From NCBI RefSeq assembly GCF_017874535.1, contig NZ_JAGGLS010000002.1, positions 1 to 64,000 on the forward strand: DNA of 64,000 bases, read 5' to 3'. Position numbers and translations under genes: made by a program. The notes below the pieces were generated by a model that was given only the letters and a program-made list of their open reading frames with translations, did no database searches and was not told where the DNA came from. Source of the stretch: Anaerococcus nagyae. Its GTDB lineage: Bacteria > Bacillota > Clostridia > Tissierellales > Peptoniphilaceae. Shown here piece after piece: positions 34,047-44,057 of the stretch (position 1 is its first letter; the number at the start of each line of letters is the position of its first letter).

Positions 34047-37000
34047 AGCTTAAGGGATTTAAGTCCTTTGCAAATAAAACAATAATACCTTTTGATGAAC
34101 AAATCACAGCTATAGTAGGGCCAAATGGATCTGGTAAGAGCAATATATCAGATGCTATAAGATGGGTTTTAGGTGAGCAATCAGTAAAATCACTTCGTGG
34201 ATCCAAGATGAATGATGTAATTTTTCAAGGGGCAGAAAATAAAAACTCTTTGAATCTAGCTGAAGTTAATCTTAATTTTTCCAATGAGGATAAATCTTTA
34301 GATATAGCCTATGATAAGGTTGTGATATCAAGACGTATATATAGAGATGGAGAAAATGAGTATAGGATTAATGGCAAGAAAGTTAGGCTTAAGGATGTTA
34401 GAGAGCTTTTTCTAGACACTGGTATAGGGAAAGAAGGCTATTCTATAATAGGCCAAGGTAGGATTGATGAAATTATTAATTCATCAAATATCGAACGAAG
34501 AACAATTTTTGAAGAAGCAAGTGGAATTTCTAAGCATAAATACAGAAGAGATGAAGCTAGTAAGAAATTAAATAAAGTTACAGAAGACTTAGAAATTATA
34601 GAAAGAGAGTGGGAATACAAATCTCATGATTTAGAAAAACTTTCTGTAGAAGCAAAAAATTTTCAAAAATGGAGAAAGCTTTCCGAACAATTAAATAAAG
34701 ATTCTTATAACTATTTAACAAATAAATCTAAGGTTTTGATAAAAGAAAGGGAAAATCTGGAAGATAAGATTAAAGGTATAGATGAGTCCATTAAACTTAA
34801 TGAGAATAATCTTATTGATATAAAAGATAGATTAGAACCTTTTAATAAAGACTATAAAGCTCTTAAATCTTTGATAGAAAATAGTGAGCAAAGTCTTATT
34901 AAGTATGAAAAAACAATAGAAGCTAACAAAAATAAAATAGATTTAAACAAGCAGAAGTTAGCTTATAACCAAAAAGATTACAAGCGTATAGAAGATAATC
35001 TAAAAGCAAGTAAAGAAAAACTTGAAAAATTTACTGAAAAACTAAAAGAAGAAGAAAATAATTTATCCAGAAAAAATGAAGAAATTGATTCAACTAAAAC
35101 TTTAATAAATGATTTAACTTTAAGTATAGATGAGTTTAAAGAAAAGAATAGTAAATTTAATAAAAACTTATCGATATTAACTGATAAATATAATAATATT
35201 TCTAATGCGATCAACGACTACAATATTAATCTCAAAACTAATGAGTTATTAAAACAAAAAAGAGATGAAGAAAAAAAAGTAAATCAAAAAAAAATAGAGC
35301 TTATTAGCTTTCAAATGGATGAATTATCAACAGAAATAGATGATTTGACTAGTAAAATATCAAAGTTAAAGAAAATTTTAGAACAATCTGAATTAGAACT
35401 AGAAAAGATTAATAAAGAAATTACTAATATAGAAAATGAACTTTCTATAAATGAGAAGAATCGAAGTAAGACAAATATAAATCTTAAATCTGCAATAAAT
35501 GAGTATAAGTTTAATAAAAATCTTATCGAGAAAAACGAAGGATATAATTATTCGGTTCAAGACTTTCTAAATAAAAGCAAAGATAGTAAGCTAAGGGATT
35601 TTTATCTAGATACCCTAGCTAATCTTATAAATGTAAAAGATGGCTATGAGGATATAATAGATAACCTTATAGGCGGAGCAGTACAAAACATAGTAACTAA
35701 AAGTAAAGATGAAACTCGTAATTTGATAAACTTTGTAAATCAAAATAATATTGGTAGAATTACTTTTTTACCAATTGATTCAATTAAAGCTTATAAAAAA
35801 GATAAACCTAAGGAAAGCGAAGTAATTGCTATGGCCTATGAACTTTTATCTTACAGTGAAGAGTTAGAAAATATTATTTACCACTTTTTAGGATCAACTG
35901 TGGTTGTAAAAGATATAGATGATGCTATTAGTTTATCAAAAAAGATAAAAGGATACAGAATAATTAGCTTAGATTTAGATGTTATTAACGCTTGGGGATC
36001 CATGGTAGCTGGTTCTAATAAAAATAAAAGATCCAACATTAATATTTTAAACAGAAATAAGAAACTAAATGATAATAAAAGGAAGATAGGTACTCTTAAA
36101 TCTGAACACGATAGGCTTTTAGATGAACATTCTAAACTGGAAAAACAAAAAAAAGATGTTTTAAAAGAAAGTCAAAAACTAGAAAACTCATATAAGAAAA
36201 ATAAGGAAAGTTTCTCAAAAATTTCAAATGATATAGGAAATTTAACCTATAAGTTAGAGAATCTAAGCACTCAAAGAGAAGAACTAGAAGACAATAACAA
36301 TATTAGCCCAGTTATTAATTCTAATATAGATATAGATGAATTAAACAATAACTATAAAAAATATAAAGATTTAATTGATGCTATAAATGAGGATATTAAA
36401 GCTAATGAAAAACTTAAGATAGAAACCACTTCAAAACTATCGGAGTCAAAAAATAAACTAGAAATTTCTAATCGCGACTTAAATATGATCAATAATACAA
36501 TATCAAGTATTAAAGCAGAGCTAGCTAATCTATCTCAAAGTCAGAAAATAGAAGATAAATTATTGCTGGAAACTGATGAGAATCTTAGTCAAGTTAGTAC
36601 AGAAAATGAAAAACTTTTAAATAAAAATCTTGATTTATCTAAAAGAATAGTTGATTTATCAAATGAATTGAAATCTAATAAAAGTTTATTAGAAGAAAAG
36701 GAAAGTGAGAATAGTAAGCTTATAGAATCTTTAAAAGATCTTGAAGAGAATATAAATACTTTTAATATAGAAAAAGTAAAATTATCTTATAAATTGGAGT
36801 CTATAGATAAGGAATACAACAATCTTTTAGACGAAGTAAAACCTTATATAAGTATAGAAATAAATGATCTTAAGAAAAAGTATAAGGATGAAAATCCAGT
36901 AGAAGTTAAAAAAGATAAGCTTATAAGCTTACAAAAATCCATCAACAATATAGGTTATTTTACGACAGATTCAGAAAAATTATATAAAGAAAGTCTAGAA

Positions 37001-37546
37001 GAATTTAACTTCATAGATACTCAAGTAAAAGATTTAAAAGAATCTAAGGATAATATAAAGAAGATGATAATATCTCTTGAGTCCGAGATGAAAGATGAGT
37101 TTAAAAAGAACTTTGATCTTATAAATGAGAGATTTGCTAGAATTTTTAAGACATTGTTTATAGGTGGGGAAGCTAAGCTTAAGCTAGATGATGAAAATGT
37201 ATTATTAGCGGGAGTAGATATTATAGCACGTCCTCCATCAAAATCATTAAAGTCAATAACACTTTTATCTGGAGGAGAAAAAGCTCTTACAGCAGTTGCA
37301 CTTTTATTTGCTATATTTGAAACAAATCCAGCGCCTTTTGCAATCTTAGATGAGATAGATGCAGCCTTAGATGAAACAAACATAAAAAGATATATAGAAT
37401 ATTTAAAATCATTATCCGAAAAATCTCAATTTATAATGATCACTCATAGACAAACCACTATGCAACTTGCTGAAAAAATACATGGAGTAACTATAGGTGA
37501 TGATGGAATAAGTAAAGTATACTCTATTGACTTTAGCGAAGATTGA
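34028..37546 (+). CDS. smc: Chromosome segregation protein SMC, apparent ATT start codon
   Basis: From ATT 34028 the protein is 1172 residues, the normal SMC length. It begins (M)RLESIELKGFKSFANKT, with Walker A GPNGSGKS at 31-38. Two long coiled coils (about 170-490 and 670-1010) flank a hinge near 520-650. The C-terminal head has the LLSGGEKALTAVALLFA signature and Walker B FAILDEIDAALDETN. An in-frame TGA lies 9 bases upstream, and the first ATG (34208) is after the Walker A motif, so no ATG, GTG or TTG can give a full head. GGTGGTGAT lies 5 bases before the ATT and supports it. The gene overlaps the radical SAM gene by 19 bases. Confidence 0.9.
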   Translation: MRLESIELKGFKSFANKTIIPFDEQITAIVGPNGSGKSNISDAIRWVLGEQSVKSLRGSKMNDVIFQGAENKNSLNLAEVNLNFSNEDKSLDIAYDKVVISRRIYRDGENEYRINGKKVRLKDVRELFLDTGIGKEGYSIIGQGRIDEIINSSNIERRTIFEEASGISKHKYRRDEASKKLNKVTEDLEIIEREWEYKSHDLEKLSVEAKNFQKWRKLSEQLNKDSYNYLTNKSKVLIKERENLEDKIKGIDESIKLNENNLIDIKDRLEPFNKDYKALKSLIENSEQSLIKYEKTIEANKNKIDLNKQKLAYNQKDYKRIEDNLKASKEKLEKFTEKLKEEENNLSRKNEEIDSTKTLINDLTLSIDEFKEKNSKFNKNLSILTDKYNNISNAINDYNINLKTNELLKQKRDEEKKVNQKKIELISFQMDELSTEIDDLTSKISKLKKILEQSELELEKINKEITNIENELSINEKNRSKTNINLKSAINEYKFNKNLIEKNEGYNYSVQDFLNKSKDSKLRDFYLDTLANLINVKDGYEDIIDNLIGGAVQNIVTKSKDETRNLINFVNQNNIGRITFLPIDSIKAYKKDKPKESEVIAMAYELLSYSEELENIIYHFLGSTVVVKDIDDAISLSKKIKGYRIISLDLDVINAWGSMVAGSNKNKRSNINILNRNKKLNDNKRKIGTLKSEHDRLLDEHSKLEKQKKDVLKESQKLENSYKKNKESFSKISNDIGNLTYKLENLSTQREELEDNNNISPVINSNIDIDELNNNYKKYKDLIDAINEDIKANEKLKIETTSKLSESKNKLEISNRDLNMINNTISSIKAELANLSQSQKIEDKLLLETDENLSQVSTENEKLLNKNLDLSKRIVDLSNELKSNKSLLEEKESENSKLIESLKDLEENINTFNIEKVKLSYKLESIDKEYNNLLDEVKPYISIEINDLKKKYKDENPVEVKKDKLISLQKSINNIGYFTTDSEKLYKESLEEFNFIDTQVKDLKESKDNIKKMIISLESEMKDEFKKNFDLINERFARIFKTLFIGGEAKLKLDDENVLLAGVDIIARPPSKSLKSITLLSGGEKALTAVALLFAIFETNPAPFAILDEIDAALDETNIKRYIEYLKSLSEKSQFIMITHRQTTMQLAEKIHGVTIGDDGISKVYSIDFSED

Positions 37547-37590
37547 TAATTAGACACTTAAAAGTAAAATAAACTTATCAAGGAGGAAGT

Positions 37591-38067
37591 ATGGCAATTA
37601 GAAATATAAGAATAGAAGGAGATCCAATACTTAGAAAAGTATGTAGGGAAGTTCCTGAGATTACAGATAGAATAAAAGTATTATTAGATGACATGGGAGA
37701 GACAATGTATTCTGCCGATGGTGTAGGCCTTGCTGCTCCTCAAGTTGGAATATTAAAAAGAATTATAGTAGTAGATCCACATGATGAAGAAACTGGTCTA
37801 GTAAAGTTGGTTAATCCGGAGATTGTCGAATCTGATGGAGAACAAATTGGCGTTGAGGGCTGTCTATCTATACCAAATTATAATGCTACTGTTAAAAGAC
37901 CAGAACATGTTAAAGTTAAATATATTGATGAAGATGGTAATGAAAAAGTTTGGGATGCTCATGGTTTCCCAGCAGTAATTTTATCCCATGAAATAGACCA
38001 TTTGAATGGTGTTTTATTTAGAGATAAATCTATAGAAGAGATAAATTATGAAATCGAAAATGCTTAA
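37591..38067 (+). CDS. def: Peptide deformylase
   Basis: The 158-residue metalloenzyme has all three deformylase motifs: GVGLAAPQVG, EGCLSIP (metal Cys) and HEIDHLNG (two metal His and catalytic Glu). It removes the formyl group from nascent proteins. AGGAGG lies before the ATG. It overlaps fmt by 20 bases, giving the classical def-fmt pair at the head of a long translation/modification operon. Confidence 0.96.
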   Translation: MAIRNIRIEGDPILRKVCREVPEITDRIKVLLDDMGETMYSADGVGLAAPQVGILKRIIVVDPHDEETGLVKLVNPEIVESDGEQIGVEGCLSIPNYNATVKRPEHVKVKYIDEDGNEKVWDAHGFPAVILSHEIDHLNGVLFRDKSIEEINYEIENA

Positions 38068-38995
38068 TATATGTTTTATGGGCAATCCAAAGTTTGCTGT
38101 GCAGACTTTGGATGTTCTTTGTAAGGATAGTAATTTTGATGTTAAACTAGTGGTTTCTTCTAAAGATAAGAAGAGATCAAGAAATAAGGTTACCCCTACT
38201 GAAGTCAAAAAATACGCTATGGAAAATAATGTACCAGTATCTACTCCAGATAGTGTTAATACTGAAGAATTTGTAAAAGAACTTAAAGATTTAGAAATTG
38301 ACTTTATAATAGTAGTTGCCTTTGGACAATTAATTGGTAATTTGCTTTTAGAAGAGTTCCATGATAGGATAATCAATCTTCATCCATCAATTTTACCAAA
38401 ATATAGAGGAGCTGCACCTATGCAGTTTACTCTATTAAATGGTGATAAAGAAACTGCACCAACTACAATGCTTATAGAAAAAGGAATGGATAGTGGTGAT
38501 ATATTATTGCAAAATGTTGTAAATGTTGATATCAATGATGATTATTATTCATTGGAAAATAAGATGTCTAACTTAGGCTCCAAAGCTATTAAATATACTC
38601 TTTTAAATTTTGATAAACTTTATGTAAATAGGATTAAACAAGATGATAGTAAAGCTACCTTTACAAAAAAAATAAGTAAAGAAATGGGTAATATTAATTG
38701 GGAAAATGATAGCTTTGCAATTTACAACCAAATTCGTGCTTTAATTGATTATCCTAAAGCATACTTTCATTATGAAGGAAAAAATGTAAAAGTTTTAGAA
38801 TCGGAAATTCTCGATTCTTATCAAGGAAATCCAGGATATGTTTATGAAGCAGATAGTAAAAATAATATTATAATTGGTACAAAAAATGGAGCTATTAGAA
38901 TAAATAAACTTCAATTTCCAGGAAAAAAAGCCATGGATACCAAGTCATTTCTTATGGGCAATGATTTTAAAAAGGGAATTTATCTAGATGACTGA
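38048..38995 (+). CDS. fmt: Methionyl-tRNA formyltransferase
   Basis: The 315-residue protein starts with ICFMGNPKFAVQTLDVL and has the formyl-transfer site NLHPSILPKYRGAAPMQF, with TTMLIEKGMDSGDIL. The C-terminal Fmt_C barrel (about 205-305) binds the tRNA. It formylates initiator Met-tRNA using 10-formyl-tetrahydrofolate. It overlaps def by 20 bases and rsmB by 8 bases. Confidence 0.95.
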   Translation: MKSKMLNICFMGNPKFAVQTLDVLCKDSNFDVKLVVSSKDKKRSRNKVTPTEVKKYAMENNVPVSTPDSVNTEEFVKELKDLEIDFIIVVAFGQLIGNLLLEEFHDRIINLHPSILPKYRGAAPMQFTLLNGDKETAPTTMLIEKGMDSGDILLQNVVNVDINDDYYSLENKMSNLGSKAIKYTLLNFDKLYVNRIKQDDSKATFTKKISKEMGNINWENDSFAIYNQIRALIDYPKAYFHYEGKNVKVLESEILDSYQGNPGYVYEADSKNNIIIGTKNGAIRINKLQFPGKKAMDTKSFLMGNDFKKGIYLDD

Positions 38996-40268
38996 TTTAA
39001 ACTTAGCTTTCAATATACTTAAATCCGTCATTTACGAAGATAGAAAATCAAATGAAGAGATAAATAAACTTGCCGATAAGGCAGGTAATTTGTCTTTAGT
39101 TACTAAAATAGTATATGGAGTTTTGGAAAATAAAATTTATCTGGATTATATGATAAGAAAGCTATCTAGTGTAAGATTAAAAAAAATTCATCCATATGTA
39201 TTAACTATTCTAGAAATTGGATTTTATAATATTCATTTTTTAAATACTAAGGATTATGCTATAGTAAATGAGTTAGTAGAGCTTACAAAAGCTAAAAATA
39301 AAAGATCAACTGGCTTTGTAAATGCAATACTTCGAAATTTTATAAGAGAAGAAGATGAAGTGGCAAAAATATATGAAAGTGATGATATAAAATCTCTTTC
39401 TATTAGATATTCATTGCAAGAAGATATAACTAACTATATTTATGATAATTATGGAATGGACTATACCAAGAATTTCCTAAGATATATAAATGATGAGCAA
39501 ATTATTTCTATTAGGGTTAATACCTTAAAAACTAATAAGGATGAATTAACAAAATCTTTACAAGTTTTAGGTTATAATATTTCTGAAGGAAGTTTGGGCA
39601 AAAATTCATTAAAAGTAATAAATCCTGCAGGACTTATTAGTACAAGGGAATTCGGAAATGGTTTATTTACTATTCAACAAGAAGCTTCTCAAAAAGTTAT
39701 AGAGGTTTTAGATCCAAAAGAAAATTCAAACATTTTAGATTTATGTGCAGCTCCAGGTACTAAAACTTCATATATCGGTGAGTACACGAGTAACCAGTCA
39801 TATATTGTAGCTAATGATATATCTACTAACAAACTCCCGCTTATAAAAGAAAATATGGATAGACTTGGCCTTAAAAATATTGAACTTGTAAGTTTTGATG
39901 CATGTAAATTAGAGAAAAAGTATAAAGATCAATTTGATTATGTTCTAGTAGATGCTCCGTGTTCAGGTCTTGGTGTTATGGGAAGAAAGCCCGAAATACG
40001 CTATAATAGAAGTATAGAAGATATAAAAAATCTGGGCAAGCTTCAAAGAGAAATTTTAGATCAAGCTATGAAGTATTTAAAAAAAGATGGTATTTTAGTA
40101 TATTCTACTTGTACTATAGGAAATATTGAGAATAAAAATAATTTTGAATATTTAAAAAATCAAAATAATCTTCAGCTATTATCAATAGAAGGTAAAGATT
40201 ATATAGAATATATAAATTTCAAGGATAAAACAGATGGATTTTTTATAAGTAAGTTTAAGAAGATATAA
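38988..40268 (+). CDS. rsmB: 16S rRNA (cytosine-967-C5)-methyltransferase RsmB
   Basis: The 426-residue protein has an N-terminal NusB-like RNA-binding domain (about 1-130) and a C-terminal SAM methyltransferase domain with CAAPGTKTSYI. Its two catalytic cysteines are C325 (DAPCSGLGVMG) and C375 (YSTCTI). It methylates C967 of 16S rRNA. It sits between fmt and rlmN as in many Firmicutes, with an 8-base overlap with fmt. Confidence 0.93.
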   Translation: MTDLNLAFNILKSVIYEDRKSNEEINKLADKAGNLSLVTKIVYGVLENKIYLDYMIRKLSSVRLKKIHPYVLTILEIGFYNIHFLNTKDYAIVNELVELTKAKNKRSTGFVNAILRNFIREEDEVAKIYESDDIKSLSIRYSLQEDITNYIYDNYGMDYTKNFLRYINDEQIISIRVNTLKTNKDELTKSLQVLGYNISEGSLGKNSLKVINPAGLISTREFGNGLFTIQQEASQKVIEVLDPKENSNILDLCAAPGTKTSYIGEYTSNQSYIVANDISTNKLPLIKENMDRLGLKNIELVSFDACKLEKKYKDQFDYVLVDAPCSGLGVMGRKPEIRYNRSIEDIKNLGKLQREILDQAMKYLKKDGILVYSTCTIGNIENKNNFEYLKNQNNLQLLSIEGKDYIEYINFKDKTDGFFISKFKKI

Positions 40269-40269
40269 T

Positions 40270-41295
40270 ATGAAACAAACAATAAATGATAAGACAATTA
40301 AAGAACTAGAAGAAATATTTAAGAATTTGGGTTTTAAAAAGTTTAGGGCAAAGCAAGTTTTTAGGCAAATTCATGTTAATAAAATTAATGATTTTGATCA
40401 AATGACAGATTTACCACGTGATATGAGAGCTAAACTGGATGAAGTTTTTGAAATTGATAAGATAAGTTTATTTAAAAGTTTTGAATCTAATATAGATGAT
40501 ACAAAGAAGTACTTATTTGAACTTAAAGATGGTAATATTATTGAAGCTGTTTTTATGGATTACCATGATAGGAAGACTATTTGTATATCTTCACAAGTAG
40601 GGTGTAGAATGGGCTGCACTTTTTGTGCCTCTACTAAAAAGGGACTAGAGAGAAATTTAACTGCTTCCGAAATTATTGAAGAAGTATATGAACTTGAAAG
40701 ACTAAATGATGATATTAATAATATTGTAATCATGGGCATAGGGGAGCCTTTGGATAACTTTAAAAATATTATTAAATTTATAGAAATTATAACAAATGAA
40801 AAGGGTCGCAACCTATCACATAGGTCTATAACTATATCTACTTCAGGCTTAACTCCAAAAATTTATGAGCTTGCTGATACAGGTCTTGATGTAAACTTAG
40901 CAGTTAGCTTGCACTATCCTACTGATGAGCAAAGAAGAGAGTATATGCCTATAGCTAGAAAGTATAATATAAACGGTTTAATGAGAGCCACAGACTATTA
41001 CTTAGATAAAACTAAAAGAAGAGTTTCTTTTGAGTATGTAGTTATTGACGGAGTAAATAACAGAAATAGCGATGTATACAATTTAACTAAGTTGATGAAA
41101 GGTAAAAATGTACATATAAACCTTATTCCTCTTAATCCAATAGAAGAATTTAAACATGGTAAGACTTCAAGAAAGATCATAAATGATTTCTCAGATAGGC
41201 TGATAAAAAAAGGTTTAAATGCTACTATTAGATATTCTATGGGTGAAGATATAGACGCTAGCTGCGGCCAGCTGAGAAATAATTATGTGAGGTAA
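40270..41295 (+). CDS. rlmN: 23S rRNA/tRNA adenine-C2 methyltransferase RlmN
   Basis: This 341-residue radical SAM enzyme has the cluster C112-x3-C116-x2-C119 (GCRMGCTFCAS) and the acceptor cysteine C332 in DASCGQLR. IMGIGEPLDN and LAVSLHYPTDEQR are family features. It methylates A2503 of 23S rRNA and A37 of some tRNAs by a dual-SAM mechanism. It starts one base after rsmB and is followed closely by the PP2C gene. Confidence 0.95.
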   Translation: MKQTINDKTIKELEEIFKNLGFKKFRAKQVFRQIHVNKINDFDQMTDLPRDMRAKLDEVFEIDKISLFKSFESNIDDTKKYLFELKDGNIIEAVFMDYHDRKTICISSQVGCRMGCTFCASTKKGLERNLTASEIIEEVYELERLNDDINNIVIMGIGEPLDNFKNIIKFIEIITNEKGRNLSHRSITISTSGLTPKIYELADTGLDVNLAVSLHYPTDEQRREYMPIARKYNINGLMRATDYYLDKTKRRVSFEYVVIDGVNNRNSDVYNLTKLMKGKNVHINLIPLNPIEEFKHGKTSRKIINDFSDRLIKKGLNATIRYSMGEDIDASCGQLRNNYVR

Positions 41296-41297
41296 TC

Positions 41298-42020
41298 ATG
41301 AAATTTAGTTCAATATCAAATATTGGCAAGTTTAGGGAGACAAATGAAGATTCATATAGTAATGTTTCCATTGACAATTATGATTTTTTCATAGTTGCGG
41401 ATGGGATGGGTGGTCATAGTGATGGAGAACTTGCAAGCTCTCTTGCAAGTAAGTCTTATACTGATTTTATAAAGAATGCAAAGATAGATAAATATGAAGA
41501 TATTGCTGATTTACAAGCGGATGCAATCAAATATTCCAATGAAAAAGTTTTTGAAATTGCAAAAGAAAAAGACGAGAAAATGGGAACTACTGTAGTTTGC
41601 CTTTGTATAGACTATATAAAGAATATATATCATATAAGTCATATTGGTGATTCCAGACTTTATTTATATAGAAATGATGAGCTTAAACAAGTTACAAAAG
41701 ATCACTCCTTAGTAAATGAACTTATAGATAGTGGTGCTTTAAAAGAAGATGAAGCAGAGAACTTTATTAACAAAAATGCAATCACTAGAGCTGTAGGAAT
41801 TAGTCAAGAGGTTAAGTCAGATTATAAAACTATAGAGATAAAGGATGATGATATCATTTTAATAGCTACCGATGGATTATTTAATGAATTGAAAGTTAAT
41901 TCGATAATAAGTGTTATAAAAGAAAATGAAGATGTTTACGATATTTCGTCAAGTCTTATTGATGCGGCAAACGCATCAGGCGGTCACGATAATATAACGG
42001 TAACAACGATAAAAATGTAA
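41298..42020 (+). CDS. stp: PP2C-type serine/threonine protein phosphatase
   Basis: The 240-residue protein shows the PP2C metal-binding motifs: RETNEDS, VADGMGGH, MGTTVV, SHIGDSRLYLY, ATDGLFNEL and GGHDNITV. It dephosphorylates targets of the PASTA kinase encoded 10 bases downstream. This is the conserved stp-prkC pair controlling cell wall and growth. GTGAGG lies before the ATG, 3 bases after rlmN. Confidence 0.95.
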   Translation: MKFSSISNIGKFRETNEDSYSNVSIDNYDFFIVADGMGGHSDGELASSLASKSYTDFIKNAKIDKYEDIADLQADAIKYSNEKVFEIAKEKDEKMGTTVVCLCIDYIKNIYHISHIGDSRLYLYRNDELKQVTKDHSLVNELIDSGALKEDEAENFINKNAITRAVGISQEVKSDYKTIEIKDDDIILIATDGLFNELKVNSIISVIKENEDVYDISSSLIDAANASGGHDNITVTTIKM

Positions 42021-42029
42021 GAGGGTATT

Positions 42030-44057
42030 ATGGAAAATATAATTTTGGACGATAGGTACGAGATTATCGAACAAATCGGTGTAGGGGGTATGGCTAAAGT
42101 TTATAAGGCCAAAGATAAACTCCTCGATAGATTTGTAGCTATCAAAATACTCAAAGAACAATATGCGGAAGATGATGAATTTCTCAAAAAATTTAATAAT
42201 GAGGCTCAGTCTGCTGCTAAACTTTCACATATAAATATAGTAAATGTTTTTGATATTGGACAAGATCTATATAATGGACAGATGATTTATTATATAGTAA
42301 TGGAATATGTAGAAGGTAAGACATTAAAAGACTATATAATTGACGAGGGAAAGCTTTCTAATCACGATATAATAGACTATTCTACGCAGATTGCCCAAGC
42401 TTTAAAAACAGCTCACCAAGCAGGTATAATCCATAGGGACATCAAGCCACAAAATATACTAATTGACAACTATGGTTTATTAAAGGTAACTGATTTTGGT
42501 ATAGCACGTGTTTCATCGAATGCTACTATAACTTATACAAGCTCAATACTTGGGACGGTTCATTATATATCACCAGAGCAAGCAAAGGGAAAAATTGTAG
42601 ATGAAAAATCTGACCTTTACTCTCTAGGCGCTGTGATGTATGAAATGGCAACTGGAAAAGTTCCTTTTGATGCAGATAATTCTGTAGGAATTGCTGTTAT
42701 GCATATTCAAGATCAAGCAATTGAGCCAAAAGAAATAAATCCAAATCTTTCAGATCATCTAAATTATATAATAATGAAACTTTTATCAAAGGATCCAAGT
42801 GAAAGATTTTTAAATGCAATAGAACTTATTGATGCTTTAGATGATGAGAATTACTATGTAGAAGAAGAAGCGGATGATATTGCTCAAACAGCGAGGATAC
42901 CTATAGTTGTTCCTAAAGAAAAATCATATGAAAAAGTTTACTATGATAATCAACCAGAAGAAGATGGAGAAGAAGAGCCAGAAGAAAAAGAAGCTGTTTA
43001 TGTATCTAACTCAGAGTCAGAAGAAAATAGTGATAAAAGAAAAAATGATAAAAAAATATGGCCTTTATTTATAGCTGCCCTTATTTTATTAGGAGCTATT
43101 TACTTTTTTAGAAATAGAACAAATAATCAAGTAGTTGTTGAAGTACCAACGGTTATTAACCTAGATCAGGAACAAGCCTTTAATGAACTGGAAAGACGTG
43201 GGTTGAAGCCAAATATCTTAAGCAGTGAACAAAGTGATGAGTATGAAAAAGGGAAGGTCATGAGCCAAGATCCAACACCAAATTCAAAAGCAAACAGAGG
43301 AAGTACTGTAAATCTTGTAATAAGTGAAGGACGAGAGGTAGAAGTTCCTGACTTGAAAAATATGACAATATCACAAGCAGAGGAAACACTTAAGGAAAAA
43401 GGTCTTAAACTTGGTAGAACTAATTCATCTTCAAGTGATGAAGTAGAAAAGGACTTGATTATAAATCAAAATCCAAGCCCAAATACTAAGCTACAAACTG
43501 GTACAGAAATAGACGTAACTGTAAGTACTGGCTCAGATCAGAGAGTTAAAACTGTAGAAGTTCCAAATTTAATAGGAAAGTCAGAACAAGACGCAAGAGC
43601 TATTGTTTCACAATATGGTCTTAGTTTAAGAGATGTTAACTATGCCAATAGTAATGATGTAGCAAGAGGTATAGTAATGAATCAATCAATTTCTAGCGGA
43701 ACTGAAGTGGCTAAAAATTCTAAAATTGACTTTACTGTAAGCCTAGGATCAGAAGAAAATAAAAATAATCAAGATCAGGATAATGACCAAGACCAAAATA
43801 ATAATAATGATGATAACTCAAATGATTTTAGAAATGTTGTGCTAAATGTTTCTATTACAGATCCAGCCGATCAGTTTAATGTAATGGTATTTGATATAGT
43901 CAATGGACAAAGGAACCAAGCTATAATAAATCAAACTATGTATAGTAGTGATTTGCATGATGGAGTCTTGACATTAAATGTAAAAGCAAGACTTGGCACG
44001 AATTTAGAAGTATTAATAGATAATCAATCCTACGGAGTGTATGAAGTAAATCAATGA
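42030..44057 (+). CDS. prkC: PASTA-domain serine/threonine protein kinase
   Basis: The 675-residue protein has a cytoplasmic Hanks-type kinase domain (about 10-272): glycine loop GVGGMAKVY, K39, H135-R136-D137 in HRDIKPQN, DFGIARV and SPEQAKG. A charged linker follows, then one membrane helix (about 343-362). Outside lie three PASTA repeats (about 368-434, 436-503 and 508-572), each opening with VP(T/D/N)-x2. An acidic DQDQNNNND spacer and an extra C-terminal domain of about 80 residues follow. PASTA repeats sense muropeptides or lipid II. It overlaps rsgA by 4 bases. Confidence 0.95.
   Translation: MENIILDDRYEIIEQIGVGGMAKVYKAKDKLLDRFVAIKILKEQYAEDDEFLKKFNNEAQSAAKLSHINIVNVFDIGQDLYNGQMIYYIVMEYVEGKTLKDYIIDEGKLSNHDIIDYSTQIAQALKTAHQAGIIHRDIKPQNILIDNYGLLKVTDFGIARVSSNATITYTSSILGTVHYISPEQAKGKIVDEKSDLYSLGAVMYEMATGKVPFDADNSVGIAVMHIQDQAIEPKEINPNLSDHLNYIIMKLLSKDPSERFLNAIELIDALDDENYYVEEEADDIAQTARIPIVVPKEKSYEKVYYDNQPEEDGEEEPEEKEAVYVSNSESEENSDKRKNDKKIWPLFIAALILLGAIYFFRNRTNNQVVVEVPTVINLDQEQAFNELERRGLKPNILSSEQSDEYEKGKVMSQDPTPNSKANRGSTVNLVISEGREVEVPDLKNMTISQAEETLKEKGLKLGRTNSSSSDEVEKDLIINQNPSPNTKLQTGTEIDVTVSTGSDQRVKTVEVPNLIGKSEQDARAIVSQYGLSLRDVNYANSNDVARGIVMNQSISSGTEVAKNSKIDFTVSLGSEENKNNQDQDNDQDQNNNNDDNSNDFRNVVLNVSITDPADQFNVMVFDIVNGQRNQAIINQTMYSSDLHDGVLTLNVKARLGTNLEVLIDNQSYGVYEVNQ

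Noticed and set aside
43138-43750. Tandem repeat region in prkC as a novel repeat
   Set aside because: These are three ordinary PASTA domains.
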